This document shows positions 6,016 through 7,365 of a DNA stretch of 7,365 bases, piece by piece. The notes under the pieces are model-generated. The model saw only the letters and a list, made by a program, of their open reading frames with translations, was not told the origin of the DNA and did no database searches. A program made the translations under genes and the position numbers. Source of the stretch: Collinsella sp. (GTDB lineage: Bacteria > Actinomycetota > Coriobacteriia > Coriobacteriales > Coriobacteriaceae); NCBI GenBank assembly GCA_019419485.1, contig DXZV01000088.1, positions 1-7,365 of the forward strand. Direction: 5' to 3'. Numbering within the stretch: the first letter of the stretch is position 1; the number at the start of each line of letters is the position of its first letter.

Positions 6016-6050
6016 AGCAGGCTGTGGGTTTTACTCACAGCCTGCTTTTT
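6016..6050 (+). terminator. Intrinsic terminator after tsf
   Basis: AGCAGGCTGTG (6016-6026) and CACAGCCTGCT (6036-6046) form a perfect 11-bp GC-rich stem. It can be extended inward by a G-U and a G-C pair, leaving a TTTTA loop. A run of five T follows (6046-6050). This is a textbook Rho-independent terminator 23 nt after the tsf stop. It separates rpsB-tsf from pyrH-frr, or lowers transcription into pyrH. Confidence 0.93.
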
Positions 6051-6053
6051 CAT

Positions 6054-6069
6054 GGCTCTTATCAGAGCC
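6054..6069 (+). repeat. Second short inverted repeat between tsf and pyrH
   Basis: GGCTCT (6054-6059) and AGAGCC (6064-6069) flank a TATC loop, starting 3 nt after the T-run of the tsf terminator, and TTT follows (6070-6072). It could be a weak back-up terminator, part of a pyrH leader, or an operator upstream of the TATCAT at 6075. It is short enough to be chance. Confidence 0.35.
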
Positions 6070-6074
6070 TTTGA

Positions 6075-6080
6075 TATCAT
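6075..6080 (+). promoter_or_regulatory. Possible -10 element of a pyrH promoter
   Basis: TATCAT here is identical to the -10 hexamer proposed for rpsB. The sequence 17 nt upstream (ATGGCT, 6052-6057) matches the -35 consensus only weakly. Because a strong terminator lies just before, pyrH needs either its own promoter or read-through, and this is the best-placed candidate. The start site would be near 6087, about 23 nt before the pyrH start codon. Confidence 0.25.
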
Positions 6081-6109
6081 ATTGACAGTCTAATTAAAGG
6101 AGGATCGCT

Positions 6110-6832
6110 TTGTCCGACATCCGATATAAACGCGTGCTTCTTAAGCTTTCCGGCGAAGCACTGATGGGCGACGGCCAATATGGCATTGACCCCAAGGTTA
6201 CCGACCATCTTGCCAAGCAGGTCAAGGAGCTGCTCGCCGTTGGCCATGAGGTCGGCGTCGTTGTCGGCGGCGGCAATATTTTCCGCGGCATGGCAGGCGC
6301 TGCCGGTGGCATGGAGCGTGCTCAGGCCGACTACATGGGCATGCTGGCAACCGTTATGAACGCGCTCGCCCTGCAGGATGCCTTCGAGCATAACGATGTT
6401 CCCTGCCGCGTGATGAGCGCTATCCAGATGAACGAGATCTGCGAGCCCTATATTCGCCGTCGCGCTATCAACCACCTTTCCAAGGGCAACGTTGTTATTT
6501 TTGCCGCCGGTTCGGGTAATCCGTACTTTACGACCGACACCGCCGCGGCTCTTCGTGCGTGCGAGATCGGCGCCGAGATTCTGATTAAAGCCACCAAGGT
6601 TGACGGCATCTACGACAAGGATCCCGTCAAGTGCGCCGATGCCGTCCGTTTTGACAAGATTACCTATCACGAGGTTCTCGTTCGCGGCCTGCAGGTTATG
6701 GATTCCACGGCTACGGCTCTGTGCCAGGATAACCGTATGCCTATTTTGGTCCTCAACATCGATGGCGAGGACACCGTCAAGCGCGCGCTCGCGGGTGAGC
6801 CCGTCGGCACGCTCGTCTATCAGGAGGATTAA
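6110..6832 (+). CDS. pyrH: UMP kinase
   Basis: PyrH phosphorylates UMP to UDP with ATP in pyrimidine nucleotide synthesis. It is a hexameric enzyme of the amino-acid kinase fold, unrelated to eukaryotic UMP/CMP kinases. The 240-aa product has KLSGE (residues 12-16), the phosphate-binding GGGNIFRG (53-60), the UMP-site region ADYMGMLATVMNALALQDA (73-91), GSGNPYFTTDTAAALRA (134-150), KATKVDGIYDKDP (160-172) and MDSTA (197-201). The start is a TTG. It is well supported because AAAGGAGG (6096-6103) lies 6 nt upstream and MSDIRYKRVLLKLSGE is the normal N-terminus. A TTG start with a near-perfect ribosome binding site may moderate expression relative to tsf. The stop is 2 nt before the frr ATG, so the two are probably translationally coupled. 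The tsf terminator upstream means pyrH-frr is at least partly a separate unit. Confidence 0.99.
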   Translation: MSDIRYKRVLLKLSGEALMGDGQYGIDPKVTDHLAKQVKELLAVGHEVGVVVGGGNIFRGMAGAAGGMERAQADYMGMLATVMNALALQDAFEHNDVPCRVMSAIQMNEICEPYIRRRAINHLSKGNVVIFAAGSGNPYFTTDTAAALRACEIGAEILIKATKVDGIYDKDPVKCADAVRFDKITYHEVLVRGLQVMDSTATALCQDNRMPILVLNIDGEDTVKRALAGEPVGTLVYQED

Positions 6833-6834
6833 GC

Positions 6835-7365
6835 ATGGCAGAGAACATCACCGCCCATATGGACAAGTCGCTCGAGTCCCTCAAGCATAACTTCTCCAAG
6901 GTTCGTACCGGCCGCGCCAATGCCAACATTCTGTCCGACATCATCGTCGATTATTACGGTGTTCCCACGCCGGTCACGCAGGTTGCCGCCGTCAAGACCC
7001 CCGAGGCCCACATGCTGCTCATCGAGCCGTGGGACAAGGCGCTCATCAATGCTATCGTCAAGGCCATCGGCGCTTCCGATCTGGGTATTACCCCCAACTC
7101 CGATGGCACCGTCGTTCGTCTTCCGTTCCCGGCTCCCACTGAGGAGCGCCGTCGCGAGCTCGTCAAGGAGTGCCGCGAGTACGCCGAGCAGGCCAAGGTG
7201 TCTATCCGTAACATCCGTCGCGACTTTAACAACAAGCTCGAGCGCGATGAGGAGCTCACCGAGGACGATGTCCGTCGCGAGCAGGCCAAGGTCCAGAAGC
7301 ACACCGATGAGTATGTCGCCAAGGTCGAGGAGCTTCTGAAGGAAAAAGAAGCCGAGGTCATGGAG
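6835..7365 (+). CDS. frr: Ribosome recycling factor, 3' end cut by the window
   Basis: RRF works with EF-G to split the post-termination ribosome. The frame is open to the window edge, giving 177 residues against a usual length of about 185, and the final EAEVME matches the usual family end, so only a few codons are probably missing. Domain I helices and domain II are both visible: KVRTGRANANIL (residues 22-33), VDYYGVPTPVTQVA (38-51), IEPWDKALI (63-71) and GTVVRLPFPAPTEERRRELV (91-110). The functional arginine region IRNIRRD (124-130) is present, followed by EDDVRREQAKVQKHTDEY (143-160). AGGAGG (6822-6827), inside the end of pyrH, is 7 nt before the ATG. The N-terminus is a few residues shorter than in many homologues, and about three residues are missing near 131-141, which looks like ordinary family variation. 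Confidence 0.98.
   Translation, partial: MAENITAHMDKSLESLKHNFSKVRTGRANANILSDIIVDYYGVPTPVTQVAAVKTPEAHMLLIEPWDKALINAIVKAIGASDLGITPNSDGTVVRLPFPAPTEERRRELVKECREYAEQAKVSIRNIRRDFNNKLERDEELTEDDVRREQAKVQKHTDEYVAKVEELLKEKEAEVME

Noticed and set aside
6082..6087. Perfect TTGACA upstream of pyrH, considered as a -35 box
   Set aside because: A -10 box 16-18 nt downstream would fall on the ribosome binding site and start codon, where no -10-like sequence exists.

Overview
The window is a GC-rich, gene-dense bacterial chromosome segment with eight protein genes, all on the + strand. Protein sequences, codon use (strong preference for GAG, AAG, CTC, GCC) and gene order suggest a Coriobacteriia-type actinobacterium, possibly Collinsella. 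That assignment is an inference from general resemblance, not a database match. I see no mobile element, CRISPR array, tRNA, rRNA or prophage, and no new multi-gene system. This is conserved core genome, and the points of interest are in start-codon choice, gene junctions and regulatory sequence.

Left block (1-4129), DNA processing and tRNA modification: the 3' part of a ComM/YifB-type AAA+ ATPase gene, then dprA (ssDNA chaperone of transformation) joined by an ATGA overlap, then trmFO (folate/FAD-dependent tRNA m5U54 methyltransferase) after 14 nt, then a XerC/D tyrosine recombinase whose 5' end overlaps the trmFO stop. Spacing is tight throughout and I see no terminator or clear internal promoter, so these four look like one transcription unit. 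The recombinase has no ATG, GTG or TTG that gives a complete N-terminal domain. The best-placed start is an ATA codon 9 nt after a GGAGG.

Intergenic region 4130-4348: a good sigma70-type promoter (TTGGCA, 17 nt, TATCAT, with an extended -10 TG) has a 7-bp inverted repeat filling its spacer. A leader of about 135 nt with possible secondary structure follows and ends in a strong ribosome binding site for rpsB.

Right block (4349-7365), translation and UMP phosphorylation: rpsB (ribosomal protein S2) and tsf (EF-Ts), closed by a strong intrinsic terminator, then pyrH (UMP kinase, TTG start) and frr (ribosome recycling factor). The frr gene runs off the right edge, probably only a few codons short of its end.

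The order dprA-trmFO-xerC-rpsB-tsf-pyrH-frr resembles the Bacillus subtilis order dprA-topA-trmFO-codV-clpQ-clpY-codY...rpsB-tsf-pyrH-frr, without topA, clpQY, codY and the flagellar genes. Old synteny therefore accounts for the whole window.
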